Shown: piece by piece, positions 45,365-57,900 of the stretch
How positions within the stretch are numbered: the first letter of the stretch is position 1
Layout of the letters: each line of letters starts with the position of its first letter
Assembly: GCA_037157565.1 (NCBI GenBank)
Contig: JAZHRO010000036.1
Coordinates: 18,402,501 to 18,466,500, forward strand
Length of the DNA: 64,000 nt
From: Thalassia testudinum
Lineage: Eukaryota > Streptophyta > Magnoliopsida > Alismatales > Hydrocharitaceae
Reading direction: 5' to 3'
Translations under genes and position numbers: made by a program
The notes under the pieces: model-generated
The model's input: the letters and a program-made list of their open reading frames with translations, nothing else
Databases searched by the model: none
Told to the model about the DNA's origin: nothing

Positions 45365-47364
45365 TGCACACTTTCTTTGTCACATTCTCTTTGCATCTCT
45401 AATTCTTCTAAGCATATGCATGGTACTAGATCACAAAATCCGCACTTGGTGCCTAATAAGTCTACATTATTTCATGTGAAAATGCCTATTTATGGGTATT
45501 CCTAGGCTTGTAGATGCATTCAACATTGTAAATATTTCATAGCATGCATCATCGTGCATTTAAAGTAGATTCTGTAAATTATACATTAATTCACTTATTT
45601 TGTATCTAGGGGATAGGGAGACACATTTTAGGGCCTCAAATGAAAGATCTAACTGTACAGATGTAATCAGGGCGACGATCGAAGTTCAACAACATCAAAA
45701 TCGCTCCAATCAAACCTCTGTAGCATCCTTCACAAGCCAATGAAGATCAACGGCTAGGGCATAGGGTGACACAAATTCAGGCTCCAAACGATAAATCCGA
45801 CCATATTGATGGACTCAAAGTGACAATAACAATCCAACGACGTGAAAATTGCCTCGATTAGACCTCTGTAGCATCTGCTACAATGAAAGGAAGATGGATA
45901 GCTCAGATGGTGCCACGTGGCACCATCAGAGCTGCCCAACACCGCCCAAAGCCTTCGCCTAACCTTTAAAGGTGCCCCATCATGCGATCTGGGCCATTGT
46001 ATCATCATCCAAAGGCCACCACATAGCGTGCCCGCCCAATGCCCACCTTTACTCCGCTCAATTGATCTCAGCCATTGGATTTGAATCCAACAGCTTAGAT
46101 TCGATCTTAGGTATCTACTTACACCTCTAAAGGAGTGAGGACATGCGCATTCTCCACCTTTTGATCTTAGATTGATGGTCGAGAGCGTGCCTCATGTGCG
46201 GTAGCATAGTAGCATGCCGCACACTCTCATCCAAGAGACGCACGTTCAAGCATTGATTTGCTGCTTGCCTCTCGTTGAAATTTGGCTGCACAATGATGGA
46301 TGGATGCGCCAGATGCAGCCACGTCGACTTGAGAGCACGCACCTCTTGCACTAAGTGCACGCTTGCACGTGATATGGACTATGCAATCACCATCAAACGG
46401 TGCAAGAAGCGACACGTGGCACCTTGGATGCGCTCACTTGTGATAATGCGCGATCTCACACGTAAGGCATGCAATGTGAGTGTAATCTGAGCATGCAATA
46501 TGGAGCGTTGGATCATGATCTGACAGTTATGGACAGCCCTTGTTGTGCCTATGCAGCTCCAACGCTACGCACGCGTGATGTGTGGGCACGCATGGGCACA
46601 CTGCATGCAGAAGCATGTTTGGTGAGTGACAATCTGCCACAAGCCTTATAAATGCCCCCTACACCCCCCCCCCCCCCTGGCCATTCATCCCTTTTTACTC
46701 CCTCTTCCTCTCTAGAGCTCAAGAATCCTTCTTGAGTGAGTCCCAAGCCTTGGGGTGCTCCACTAGAGTTAAAAAAAAAAAATTCCACTCTCTCATCCCT
46801 ATTCATGGAGTACCCGCCAGCCATCCTCTCACCACCCTGCCGGGAAGCGGATCCTACTTCGACGTCGCCCAGCCTCATCCCCACTTCATCCAAGCTCTAT
46901 TCTTCTTCCTCTACCTTCATCCTCATTCGTCTGGGTGCTGCCAAAGCAAGTCATCCCCCATGTAGCCATCCAGGGGGATTCTCTCTCTCCTTCTCTTTTT
47001 GTTCTCTTTCTAGTGTAGATTTAAATTCCCACAATATTTTCTGTAATAAGCATTCGTTTAAGCATATATAAATTTGTTTCTCTTTCTCTCTCTCCTTCGT
47101 TTTTCTCATTTGTGAGTACATTACTTAGCTAGATTAATTTCTCCTTGCTGTCCTGCTTGTATAAAAATCCAAAAAAATTACAAAGGTGAAAATTACCTAA
47201 AAGAAATAATCAAACATGATTTTCTAAAAATTGAACGTCGCCTCCACATGTTTGACCCGAGACTCAACGAGTCTCGATAAAATTTATTTGATAGTCAGGT
47301 TTTTCGTGATTACGATGATTGGTTCCGAAACCATGATTTATTTCGTAAAATTTTTTGATCATCA
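45365..47364 (+). mobile_element. 5' LTR of element 5
   Basis: Matches the reverse complement of 29421-30996 and the fragment 1-1144. Anchors are 'ctgtacagatgtaatcaggg' (45653), 'tgccacgtggcaccatc' (45911), the TATA box (46645), 'ggggtgctccactagag' (46751), and 'gggaagcggatcc' (46840). The end CA at 47363-47364 precedes the PBS. The start is uncertain: a TG at 45601 also looks plausible, but similarity continues about 230 bp further out. Poly-C run at 46664-46677. Confidence 0.68.
46645..46653 (+). promoter_or_regulatory. TATA box of element 5 LTR
   Basis: cttataaat, in the same position relative to the downstream C/T-rich leader as in the two related LTRs. Confidence 0.55.
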
Positions 47365-47365
47365 G

Positions 47366-47385
47366 TGCCACCTCGGGAAAGAGAA
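47366..47385 (+). other. Degenerate primer-binding site of element 5
   Basis: tgccacctcgggaaagag resembles a decayed TGGCGCCGTTGCCGGGGA and lies one base after the LTR end. Confidence 0.4.
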
Positions 47386-47444
47386 CCAAGGAGGAGATTT
47401 ATTATTGGTGAATCCAGCACTACATTTAACTCAGATTCTAACCT

Positions 47445-49250
47445 TGCTTTGATGGCTAACCAAGCCAACTAGAATCGACCTCTGAATCAAATGGATCCAA
47501 AACCTTCGGCATCAACTAAATCAATACTAACAAAATTATCAGACCTAGATGCAAGAGTTGCTTGAGATTCAATAAATCCAAAATCCACAGGCTAGACCCA
47601 TTAGAGAATTTTACAACCCTTCCCTATATAGACATGAACCTTATATTTGGGTCCCACCTATTGATGCCCATTTTGAGATTAAGCACTCTACCATACAATT
47701 CCTACCTCACTTTCAAGGCAACAATACTAAAGATCCTTTTCAATTTCTAGAAGAGTTCACAGCCATTAGTGAGACCCTTAGAATCCTAAATCCAAATGAT
47801 GATGTACTGAAAATGAAACTCTTCCCTTTTTCCTTGAAAGAAAAAGTTAGCCATTGGTACCAAAATATAGGGAGGCCTATCACGACATGGGGAAGCTGAG
47901 AAGCACCTTCCAAAAGAAGTTTTTCCTAATTGGAAAACCCAATGCACTTAGAAGAGCAATTACCACATTTTCCCAGCAACTAAGAGAACCATTACATGAA
48001 GCTTGGAAGAGATTCGTGGATCTAATTAGAAAATGCCCATATCATGAAGTTCCTAGATGGCAATTAGTGTAAACATTCTATCATGGGCTAAATGATCAAA
48101 TGGGGAGCCTAATGGATGCATCTTGTGGAGGCAACTTTATGAGTAAAGATGAAAATAGTGCTTTTGAATTATTCGAGAATTCCTTGAATAATGCCTCCAT
48201 GAAAACTTATAGGAGATCCATGCAATTAAGGAGTGGAATTTATGAGGTACATGAGAATATAAATAATGTGCATATGAACCTGATCTATGAAAAATTTGAT
48301 AAAGTTGATGTTGTATCCGAAAAGTTGAATGAACTGATGATCCAAAATTGGAAGGGATCAACCCTCCCATCACCTGCTATCCAAACTTCCTCAGGGAGGG
48401 AGTTTGTGAATAACTTGACCCAGGACCCTCTTAATGGGGTCCAAACAGGGACCTTCGATCCCTGTTATCTTGATTTCACATTGTTATCCTCATCATCATT
48501 TGGATATGAGGACGTTTTGGCTATCCAAGGAAACAATATAAATAATGCTTTCTCCAACACTTATAATCCCAGCTAGAGAAACCACCTGAATTTATCTTGG
48601 AGAAGCCATGAGAAAGGGAACCAGCAAATTTCCCCATCCAAGCGTTATCAGGTGAATCGTAATTTTCAAAATATTGTCAACCAAGGTCAAACCTACACAC
48701 CCTTGCCAACTGGTCAACCAAGCCAAACTGATTTGGCTCTCCTAAATTAGAACTAACAATTGATGGGCACACACAACTCGATGTTGCAAGCTATGCAAAA
48801 AATAACTCAGTCCATCAATGATCTGAAAAATCACTTAGGGCTAGTTTGGATGGAGGGAGAGATTTCATTGGATAACTTTTTTGCAGATGGGTTATCCTCC
48901 ATTTTTGTTTGGAAGCCATAAAGGTTATCCTGTTGGGTTAACCTGTGGCGGTTTGGAAAGTTTCTAGGTTAACCTACAAAAATATATAGGACAACTCATA
49001 AAATTAGCTTATCCCATATCAACCTCAGAATAACTTATCTCAAGTTAAGTCCTCTTAACATGGGTCAAAATATCCTTCCCACCAAACAAGGTTAACCCCT
49101 GTTTTGATGGGTCATCCCCGTTACCAAACTATGCCTTAAGGCCTAAACCTAATGTTAGACCACCTGGTGCCCTTCCATCCCACCCTGTGCCAAACCCTAA
49201 AAATGCACCTAATAGAGGAACTTTCCCTCTAGGGTTTAATCAAAATTGAG
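47445..49250 (+). pseudogene. Element 5 gag, interrupted by a MITE (decayed)
   Basis: Likely opens at ATGGCTAACCAAGCC near 47453, followed at once by a TAG. Capsid blocks: QFLEEFTAISETLRILNPND, MKLFPFSLKEKVSHWYQNIG, then a frameshift near 47880, FFLIGKPNALRRAITTFSQ, AWKRFVDLIRKCPYHEVPRW, TAA near 48070 where Gln is expected, and MDASCGGNFMSKDENSAFEL. The C-terminal signature (NTYNPS.RNHLNLSW) is at about 48560-48600. The MITE at 48838-49135 splits the later part, with the same frame on both sides. A TGA stop ends it near 49250. Confidence 0.8.
48838..49135. mobile_element. Tourist-like (PIF/Harbinger) MITE
   Basis: 298 bp flanked by TTA on both sides (48835-48837 and 49136-49138). Terminal inverted repeats are GGGCTAGTTTGG and, read inward from the right, GGCATAGTTTGG. 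The TIR style and 3-bp TTA duplication fit Tourist-like MITEs of the PIF/Harbinger superfamily. It has no coding capacity and would depend on a transposase elsewhere. It inserted into gag of element 5 and is therefore younger than that element. Confidence 0.82.
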
Positions 49251-49379
49251 TCACAAAACCAAGCTCATATAATTCAACAGGCTCCCTTGATTCCTCCGAG
49301 CTTTAGCCTACCTCTAAATCAAACTAATCTTGGAATCAACTACAATCAGACTTCTTAGCAAATTGGACTTGAGCTGCCA

Positions 49380-50110
49380 AGTTCATCTCAGGGCTCGAAC
49401 TCATACCCACCCACTACTGTTAATTTAATCATTTTGAGAAGTAGGAAGACCACCCAAGACCCTGCTTGGACCTCTGACTCGATCCTTAAAGGTCCTGGTA
49501 CACCTGAATGGACTAAGGAGCCTAAAATTGACTCAATGGACCAAGAGATCCACATTCCTTTCCCTGAGGACCTAAATAATCCCAAAAAGTAGAAACCCCA
49601 GCCTAAATCAAGCACTGCTAAGAAGGTAGTTCTCTCTGAACAAGCAAGTTTCTTGATTTTGAATCAACTAGCTTCTAAGAAGAAAGACCTAGGACCCCCT
49701 TTGATTTCTTGCAGCATAGGTAACTTGAATTTTAGCAGGGCTTTCCTAGACTTAGGTACTTCCATCAATCTAATTCCTAGTATGCTTTATGAGAAACTCA
49801 AACCCGGTGATTTAAAACCCAATTATGTTACTCTACAACTAGCCAACCAATCAGAAACAACACCAATGGGAATGTTGGAAAATGTGATTATCGGAGTCAA
49901 GGACTTTTTCTACACTGTTGACTTTTTAGTCCTTGACATGAAACTACCAAGGAATTGAGCAACATTGCCAAATCTTAGGATGACCTTTCTTGGCCGCTGC
50001 AAAGGCCCATATAGATTGTGATTTTGGAAACATGGAAATTGGTTGTGGGACCAAAAGATGAAATTGAGTATTTTCAAGGTATCTAAGAATATTAATGGAA
50101 GATGTAACTT
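49380..50110 (+). pseudogene. Element 5 aspartic protease
   Basis: A pre-protease segment has NLIILRSRKTTQDP, the Athila TLRSGK-type motif. The active site is FSRAFLDLGTSINLIPSMLY, with Asp at codon 49749-49751. YVTLQLANQSETTPMGMLEN, VKDFFYTVDFLVLDM and a frameshifted AKAHIDCDFGNMEI (about 50000-50035) follow. Stops and a frame break near 49958 kill it. Its catalytic Asp is retained, unlike element 3. Confidence 0.8.
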
Positions 50111-50838
50111 GACTGAGAACCAAGGAGAATTAAGGAAGTCAAGGCCATACAATTAATAGAATAAACTACTCCTAAGGATTTAACACAAGAATATTCCAGT
50201 TACTTGCAAATATGCGAAGAAGATATTTGGAGCTAAAGAAATTATTGGGAGTAAAAGAGGAAGAATTGCCTGTCACTATACATGATGTGCAGTTGAACTT
50301 TGAATCACTTAACTTAATCATGGATGATGATAGAGGCCAAACAGTGAACACATGACTATATCTAAAGATTCTATGTTTGACTCAATTTTCATGGATAGGC
50401 AGTTGGAATCTGAGACATTACATTTTAAGGACAAAATCTCTAGTCCAAAAGAAAATTTACTGCCTAAAGTAGGTGAAGTATAAGAACTAGATGAACCTCC
50501 AATGATTAGCTTGACCTTTACATCAGATCCGGATAAACCTGAATTTTAATCATGTATCTTAGACTTTGATTTCACATATGATGTAATCAAGTCTGATTTT
50601 AACATTGATGGTTTAAAAGACTTGGACTTCAAGGAAGAAAGAAGGAAGTGGTGGAATTAAGAGGAAATTGTTTGGGAGATGATATTGAGAATGTAAGAGT
50701 CCCTTTACTCTTAAAGCATGCAACTCTTTACGAGGACCCTTATGATTTACCTAAGCTTGAATCTTGTGAACCCAAGTTAGCCCAACATCTATACCTTCAC
50801 TTCAAATCTTCTGCACAACACTACTATCATTGGGCATA
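50111..50838 (+). pseudogene. Element 5 acidic C-terminal region
   Basis: Fragmented Asp/Glu-rich reading frames, the last at 50648-50838 (YEDPYDLPKLESCEPKLAQH). It occupies the place where autonomous relatives have RT. It resembles element 4's post-protease extension in composition only. No enzymatic motif is seen. Confidence 0.45.
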
Positions 50839-51780
50839 GAACTTTATAAAGCACAAACCTTCTACACTTGGATTGCACAACTCAAATCCCAACACTGCAC
50901 CTCATGTCCTTAGCACTGAATGCCACTAGGTGTAGCTTCTTTTGATTTATCTATCTTATACCCGACCATCTGGCATGTGGCTGCATAACCAATCGATTCA
51001 ATTATGGGAACACCTCCTACCCTAGCTACAAGGCTACACCACTTTCACAACTTATATTTATGGGAACCAGTTGATTAATATTTCTTTACTGAAATACTAG
51101 TCCCCCTAAATGTATGAACTGTGTCTAGCTATATATGTAAAATTCAATACTTGTTGGGAGGCAACCCAATATTGATTAATTTGTACTAACATTAGTTCCT
51201 CTAATGTTGAGAATAGATGGATTACTTGGCTAGGACTTCAGGTTCAATCATTCTTCTCTAATGCTATTTTATATGCTTTTCTAGTTAATCATACATCGAG
51301 GACAATGCATTAATTAGGCATGGGGGATGTGTAATTTTGTAAAAAAAGATCCAGCTACCTATTTTTCATTTTTTTTTCGTCTCCCCATGTTTTCCTATAT
51401 GTTCGTCGATTTTCTCGCCCTGTTTCTTTCAAAAAAAAAAAAGGAAAAGGAAAAGAGAGAAAAGAAAATAAATATATATGTTTTTAGAGTTTCAGCTACG
51501 AAAGATTGAAAAAATTCGATTTTGAGGATTTACTAATCTTAGAAAAAGTAGGAACAAAGTCTTTTCACCCAAACTCTTTAGGTCATTTTTTGACTTAATT
51601 ATCTCGAGTATTTACTAAAGTATGGATTTATTTCCCAAGTCTTCGATGAGATTTAAAAAAGCCAAAGTATTAAGTCAAAGAGGTGACAAGTATGTAACTT
51701 ATCTTCCCACCCTCTAGTTTGAAAGATTGAGAAGATTAAGCTTTCTACACTTGCACTAGGCACATACTCGTCTTTTAGTC
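50839..51780 (+). other. 3' region of element 5 with purine motif
   Basis: Non-coding. The purine motif TTAGGCATGGGGGATGTG is at 51316-51333, followed by an A/G-rich run at 51430-51470. 'atcttcccaccctctagttt' near 51702 matches element 3's 3' region in reverse. Element wording ends near 51780. Confidence 0.6.
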
Positions 51781-52736
51781 GACCTACCATTAAAATCCAA
51801 GTAGTCAATAGGACTTAGATTGAGACATGGTTGGCATGTTGCACTGGGCATGCTCCCCAGATGTAGGGTGTGATGATCTGAGTCCTGCAGATCAACAAAA
51901 CCTATGTCATCGTATGCTAACATCAAGCACAATCCAACCATAAGATTGCAATCACCCAATACATAGTCATAGAATATCAATAGCCAAACATTCATTCATA
52001 ATGTATTAAATGAAAGTAAATAAAGTGCTGACAAACATAATAAAATCCACCATAGAAAGCAGAAAGGTAACGAGTGCTCAAGTCTAGTACGATCATAAAC
52101 AATCGGAAATAAAAAGCCTAATAGTAGGAAAAACAAAACTAGAGAGCCACAATGCTCAATGCAGACCATCTCCTACAATAGGATTTGGTCCCATAGTAGA
52201 TGGACCAACAGCTGCCGTTGCACCTAATTGCTTAGCAACACCTATGTACGGAACCTAAGAAAAATATATTAGTAAAAACTGAGTAGAATAGAACAACAAT
52301 GACAAGAGTAAGGAAAAGAGGGCACTAGATCATCAATTATTTCATTTATAATTATCACTTATCTGATTTCATGTATGCATTAAAGCCTACGTTATTACAG
52401 TTCATATTTCGTCAATTAACGTCTCGGGGTACAAGACGATCTCATGTAACTTCCTGAGATGCAAAATTCTTATAAGCCACCCTCTTGGTCGAGAAGACAA
52501 CTTATACCCATCGAGTCACCATAATCCATCACCCTAGGGTCATCGCGAAAACGGGTGACGGCTACGTCATATAGCATAAACACATACAAATGCTACATAC
52601 GCTGAACCACAAACAGTCAATGATCCACCCACTAATCGAGAAAAAAGCCACTCCAAACCTTGAGCAACGCATCCCTCCAACCTAGTTGGTCGTAAGCTTA
52701 ACCAAAGAGTCGTAGAGAAGCCAGCAACTCCCTAAA
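51781..52736 (-). mobile_element. Tekay-like LTR fragment
   Basis: From TGTGATGATCTGAG (about 51870) onward it resembles the inner part of the element 1 5' LTR. Both have A-rich text with 'aagtaaataa' phrases and then a 'cacc..aaggtca.cg.aa..g.tgacg..tac' segment (52540-52570 against 8280-8320). It is cut at 52737 by the CACTA-like end. 51781-51869 is unassigned. Confidence 0.45.
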
Positions 52737-53440
52737 CACTACAAAAAATTAACCTTTAGCGACATTTAATATTTGCTACTATAAACCTTCTATTTATCGC
52801 TATAAGTAATTAGCGATACTTAAAATAATTGTCACTCAATTGCCGCCTTCGTTGATGCAACTAAAAGGTTTGCGGCAATTGTATAATCACTGCTAAATCA
52901 TCAGTATTAACGGTACTTTAATTGTCGCAATTATCGTCACTAATTTTCTTTAAAGGTAATTTATTTGTCAATATTTCACCACTATTGAATTATATTAGTG
53001 GTAATTTAATTGATCCTATTAATGTCGCTATATACTTCACTTAGCTTCATTTAAATTGCTATAATTAACATCGCTAATGATCTTTTTTAATGATAATTTA
53101 TTTACCTCTATTTCGTCACTATTTAATTATATTAATGACAATTTAATTGATGTTCTTAATGGCACTATATACTTCATTTAACGACTTTTATTTATGTTAC
53201 TTAATCACCACTATTGATTTACTTTAATGATATATTATTTGGCCATTTAATTACCACTATTGATATTATTTAACAACGATTATTTATCTCTAAATCACCA
53301 CTATTGATTTACTTTAATGACGTTTTCTTTTGTCATTTAATTGCCACTATTTATTCATTTTAATGACACCTTGTTATACCACTTAATTCACACTATTGAT
53401 ATTCTTTAGTAAAAGATATTTTTATTTGACCGAGATCAAA
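52737..53440. repeat. CACTA left end with subterminal repeats
   Basis: Terminal CACTACAAAAAATT, then many short repeats in both orientations: 'tttaatgac', 'aatttaattg', and 'accactattgatttactt' near 53207 and 53301, with shorter variants between. Such arrays are where CACTA DNA-binding proteins usually attach. Confidence 0.6.
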
Positions 53441-56273
53441 GCACCTCAATTTTATTTATATCCCAGTAATAAAGTACAATAAGAACCCTTTAAAGGGATA
53501 CATCACAAAATAAGAAAAATATTAAAATAGCCATAGCCTCAACACCAAAATATCCCTTCTCAAGGGTAATACAAAGAAAGAAATAAAATATTCTCGAAAA
53601 ATTAAAAATACAACGAATCATAGACTCACCACCAAAAGCAACAACCTCTTAAAATGATTTCTATCCCAAACAGCTTCAATCTTCCAAACTTCAATTAAAA
53701 GCTAAAAAGCAACACCATGATTAACCGAATCCCCAGCAACACCACCAAAATATGAAGTCTAAGATGCATAAATGCAGGAAGGATTAGATGCTTATTAGCC
53801 ATTTTCTATCGACATCTGCCATGAAAGTAGATAATGTACTAAAAAAATACCACAATCACTAAATAGGATGCATCCATGCATGAACAAAAGATAAAATGAT
53901 TAGATATGTTAACTAGCAATGGATATTGCATTTTACCTTTATAATGGTGACCAATACAACGAAAGCCAAACAAGCAAGTGCATCCACTAGGATCATAGTC
54001 CTTTGATTAACAAACAAAATAAAAATAGAAATTAAATACTTAGGAAGATCAATTCCATTATCTCATATTCACTTGTATAACAAAATAGAAACTAAATACC
54101 CAAGAAGAGCAATTCCAGTGTCTAACTATTTTTCATAAAGGATAATGTGCATTAAATAAAGTTCAAGCTCTTTCTCTGGTATAGCAAAAAAATACATAAC
54201 AGTTATAGAGATAAATTAAATTAATCAAGCTTTTTGAAGTTTAAATCCACTTTTGTTGGATATATAAATCTCGATAACAGTAAAACATGGATCGACTTGT
54301 AGACTGGTCTATTTGCTAATTCCTTTGCATAATAAATCTTTAATGTATTATTCTACTTTTTCTCACATGAACAATGGGCTCAAAAAATAGGCCTTGCCAA
54401 TAAGCGAGTGATTATGTTAGTTTATGGTGTTGTACCTAAGAAACAAAGCTTATAAAATTTCCACTTATAACTGTAAATGTACACTTCTTTCGATGTTAAG
54501 ATAATAAAGCATGTCATCAATTTTCCAATTCATAGGCATACTGATGCCTACCTAACTTCTATTTGCACCAAAAAGGTCCTTCGAGATATACCTGATAAGA
54601 GGCTAAACATCTGGGTGAGCATAAATGTGATGTTTACGCCAACTATGGCAAATGGGTATTTCAAGAATGCCTCATTACCTCCCTCTTCCTGAGAAGATCA
54701 TGAAATGTTCTTTATTTTGAAAAATTAAAGGTTGGGTACATTGGAAATCTGAAATGGACTATTAATGTGTAAAACAAGTACTCTCTAAAGTAAAAAATTA
54801 ACAGATGTCCTGGGCCAAGAGAAGGCCCTTTGCATAATTATTTATTAGTACTACATGCACATTCAAATGCCTAAATCTGAACAAATAGTGAGATAAAAAT
54901 CTCCATTCCCTACACTGAAATCTAGCATGTCAATATTAACTTGAACATTAATTATTCTCAACTATATCCATTATTAGTAACAATATAGTTTTGATTTTAT
55001 ACTCTTGTCATGGTTACTTTTGCCAATACATCCTTCAGTTTGGTCTTTAAATAATTAGATGAAATGAGGTAATAAACCAACGTTGAAAAAAAGAAAGTAG
55101 GGTGAAGTGAGCAGACCACTTTCAGTCTAACAACCATGGTATACTTAACGGGTCTGCAAAACAAAAGGGATTCTATATTAGTGGTGGTAAGGAATCTTAG
55201 TTAGTGATTGGATTAAGGAAATGAACTCAAGCCGAGAGGATCCAATTGAAATCAATTAAAACAAGTAAACCCCAACTCTAGATGGTAAAACTGATTTTAT
55301 GAGAAAATTGACAAACTACCTGAAAGTCCAAAAAACAACTACTCTGAAATAATAATCTGATCTCAATAAATAGAAGCAATAGATCAAGCAGGTGGAAGCT
55401 GGGCCATATCTACAAGGTGGCTTGCCTGATGTTTAATTTTGGTGCCATCATACATAACTTCTATGCAATTATGTGGCCACTGCAAGCATTCTTCTTCAAA
55501 TAGACAGAAGGTGTAATTAGGTAACGGGCATTAACATGCAAATATAATTTCCCTAAGGATCTCAAGTAAACATAAAAGCTATACCCCAGTTCTTTATTGT
55601 TTACAACTGCAGTTCGTAGTACTTATGTAATTTCCTTGAAACCACGTAAGTGGAATATAATTCGATTATAGTAATACAGTCTCTATCTGGAATAGGTGAT
55701 CTACTCAAGAACTTTTTCTTTTTTGACACAGCTGATGGAAAAGACATAAATGCTTCTGCAAGCCGAGGTGCCTAACTGATATAATGATACAAAGGGACAA
55801 TCATCTGTACAAGGAAGGAAACCTCGGAAGCAGAGGTATGTTGAAGCTCCTTTTTCATTCACTTCACCAAGATGATGTCTGGCAGTGGTAGAGAGCACCT
55901 GACAGTATGGTTTGGCCCTAAAATTGTATTTATTGCCTGATTTTGATATGGATTAGCATTTATGTTATATTAACCCATCTGAAAAGCTAATTTAAAATGG
56001 CTAGTTTTTGCTATTAAAAAAAATCTACTATATCCCTATATTAGAAAGCAATTCACAGAAGAAGAATAATAATTTGGCTTCTGGATTGTTAGCAAGCATA
56101 TCATTAACAAAGCCTCTGGAACCCATCTTGCACGCAATACTCTTGTCAAAACCCTTCCCCTTTTAAAAGCCAATGCAAATATTTTAAGTTTTAACGGACA
56201 GGGTGCAACCAAAATTAATTTGCAATCGCTTAAAAAGTCCACATCAACCTGCAGTAGAGGTCCCTGCTACCTT
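53441..56273. other. AT-rich interior, nothing recognised
   Basis: About 2.8 kb with short frames only and no domain wording on either strand. The 71-codon frame at 54477-54692 has no recognisable motif. Confidence 0.5.
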
Positions 56274-57900
56274 TTATATGGATCCTGCATGTAAAATTAC
56301 CAGAATCCCAGAACAAAGCATCAAGTTCCAGATCAGGCTGAAGATTGTCAATGGACTGCAACAACAGGAGCAGATCATTTGTCCTCTAGTTCGATAAGGG
56401 ACGGACAAAAGATGGGATCCACACCCCATTCCAAAGAGAACTAACCATAGCATCATTGTTGCCGGCCAGAGCAAATAAATGTAGGAAAAGTTCTCATAGC
56501 ATACCATTCCCAATCCAATTATATATCCTTTCAAAAGGAAAAGCACTCCCTGTTGCCAAGTTTTGGCGAACAACTTCAGGCAAACCCCTGCTACACCTTT
56601 CCAAAAGAGTGAGGATCCCCTTGGAAGGTTGAACCTCCTCTCCCAAGTGAAGGTACAACCATAGCAAGCAAAGAAGCGAGTGCTCCATAAATAACCATCC
56701 CCCATGATTTTAACAACCCATTTTTCTAAGAGAGCCTGGCAGGAGCAAAGAAAGGAATGGGTTGGTGATCAGTCTAAGACGCCTTGTAAAGTGCGAAGTG
56801 AACCCATTATAAGTTGGTGTACAACATATGATGACTATTGTCGACAAATCAACCATTCCTGCAGCCAATTCCACTAGCTGAGATGGTGGATTTCTTGGTT
56901 GATATACGGCACGAGGAAGGACTCTATGACTAGTCTATTCAGCCTGGTAGGAAGGCAATTGCATATTTATACTTGCAAAGTTCTACTTTGAAGATTTGAC
57001 AACTTCCAGATGCCTGAACTGTAAAAATCAATTTTTACAAGCTAGTTTACTCTATCCTAGATTGCTTTGGTCTTCCTGACCAACCACTGCAAGCACCAAA
57101 TGACAAGTCAAGCATCGTAGGAACCACATAGCCTGAGTTTTTTAGTAGAGGAAAAGCAGGATCAAGGGTGTAAATCCAAGGTAGATCCTGATTGACTCTA
57201 ATCCAAAACATAATAACTACCATAAAACAAGGGATGCAAAATTGCATATCTAAACCCCTGAATATTATGGAGACTCATGGTATCGGGGAGATTATTGCAA
57301 TATTCATTGAACCAGAAAATTTGGGCCAAATCATATGTTGGCCAGGTGTAGAACCACTGAGCCATACCAAGAAATTGACCAAATTGGCCAACAAATAGAA
57401 ACTATCCTATTCAAATTTGATAAAACAGGATGGAAACCATTGATATCATTTACTTCAAGATTGCTCAGGTTCAAAGTTACTTCAAGTTACTAAAAATCCA
57501 CAGGACTCGTCTCCTACAGCACCAGATCCTTAATAATATCCTAGAACTCCTTTGGAACAGCATCCCTGCCTCCTCCAAAACAAGTCCATTTTCCAAATTC
57601 AACATGAGGTTAACATCACCACCAACCATTGACAGGATTTTAGAGTATCACTCTTGACAAGTTGCAGATATTCCAAAAACTTGTGATGCAAAATAGTAGA
57701 ACAAGGCGTAGAGACAAGTAATTAAGAATTGTAGACCATCCTGCCTCTTCTTCAAATGAACTAAAGCCAAATGTCCTTTCCAAAAAAAAAAAAAGATGCC
57801 AAATGCCTTCCCCTCTATTCTCCCTCCCTGTTGGACAAATCACTCTTTCAGCCCATAAGCAGTCTACCACCCTAACGAGTCACAAGATAAGAACTCATCC
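56274..57900 (-). pseudogene. LINE (L1-type non-LTR retrotransposon) relic
   Basis: Near 56290-56480 one frame reads FLHLFALAGNNDAMVSSLWN, VWIPSFVRPLSN, a stop, then NDLLLLLQSIDNLQ and LDALFWDSGNFT. This is the wording of the zinc-binding region after RT in plant L1 elements. Upstream in the same orientation, near 57590-57620, is VGGDVNLMLNLEN, resembling the GGDFN block of the L1 endonuclease. Only about 1.3 kb separates the two, so the RT core is largely deleted. Frameshifts and stops are throughout. Confidence 0.58.

Larger units (their letters stand above)
45365..51780 (+). mobile_element. Element 5: Athila-related, non-autonomous (gag and protease only)
   Basis: Plus-strand order: 5' LTR, degenerate PBS, gag, protease, acidic region, purine motif, 3' non-coding region. 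No RT, RNase H or integrase is readable between the protease (ends about 50100) and the purine motif at 51315. The gag is very similar to element 3's and the LTR belongs to the same family. The 3' LTR is missing; similarity breaks off near 51780. A MITE interrupts gag. Confidence 0.72.

Noticed and set aside
46664..46677. Run of 14 C
   Set aside because: Simple homopolymer in an LTR, prone to sequencing error. No function inferred.
54477..54692. 71-codon frame inside the CACTA-like shell
   Set aside because: No motif, AT-rich setting, no neighbouring exons.
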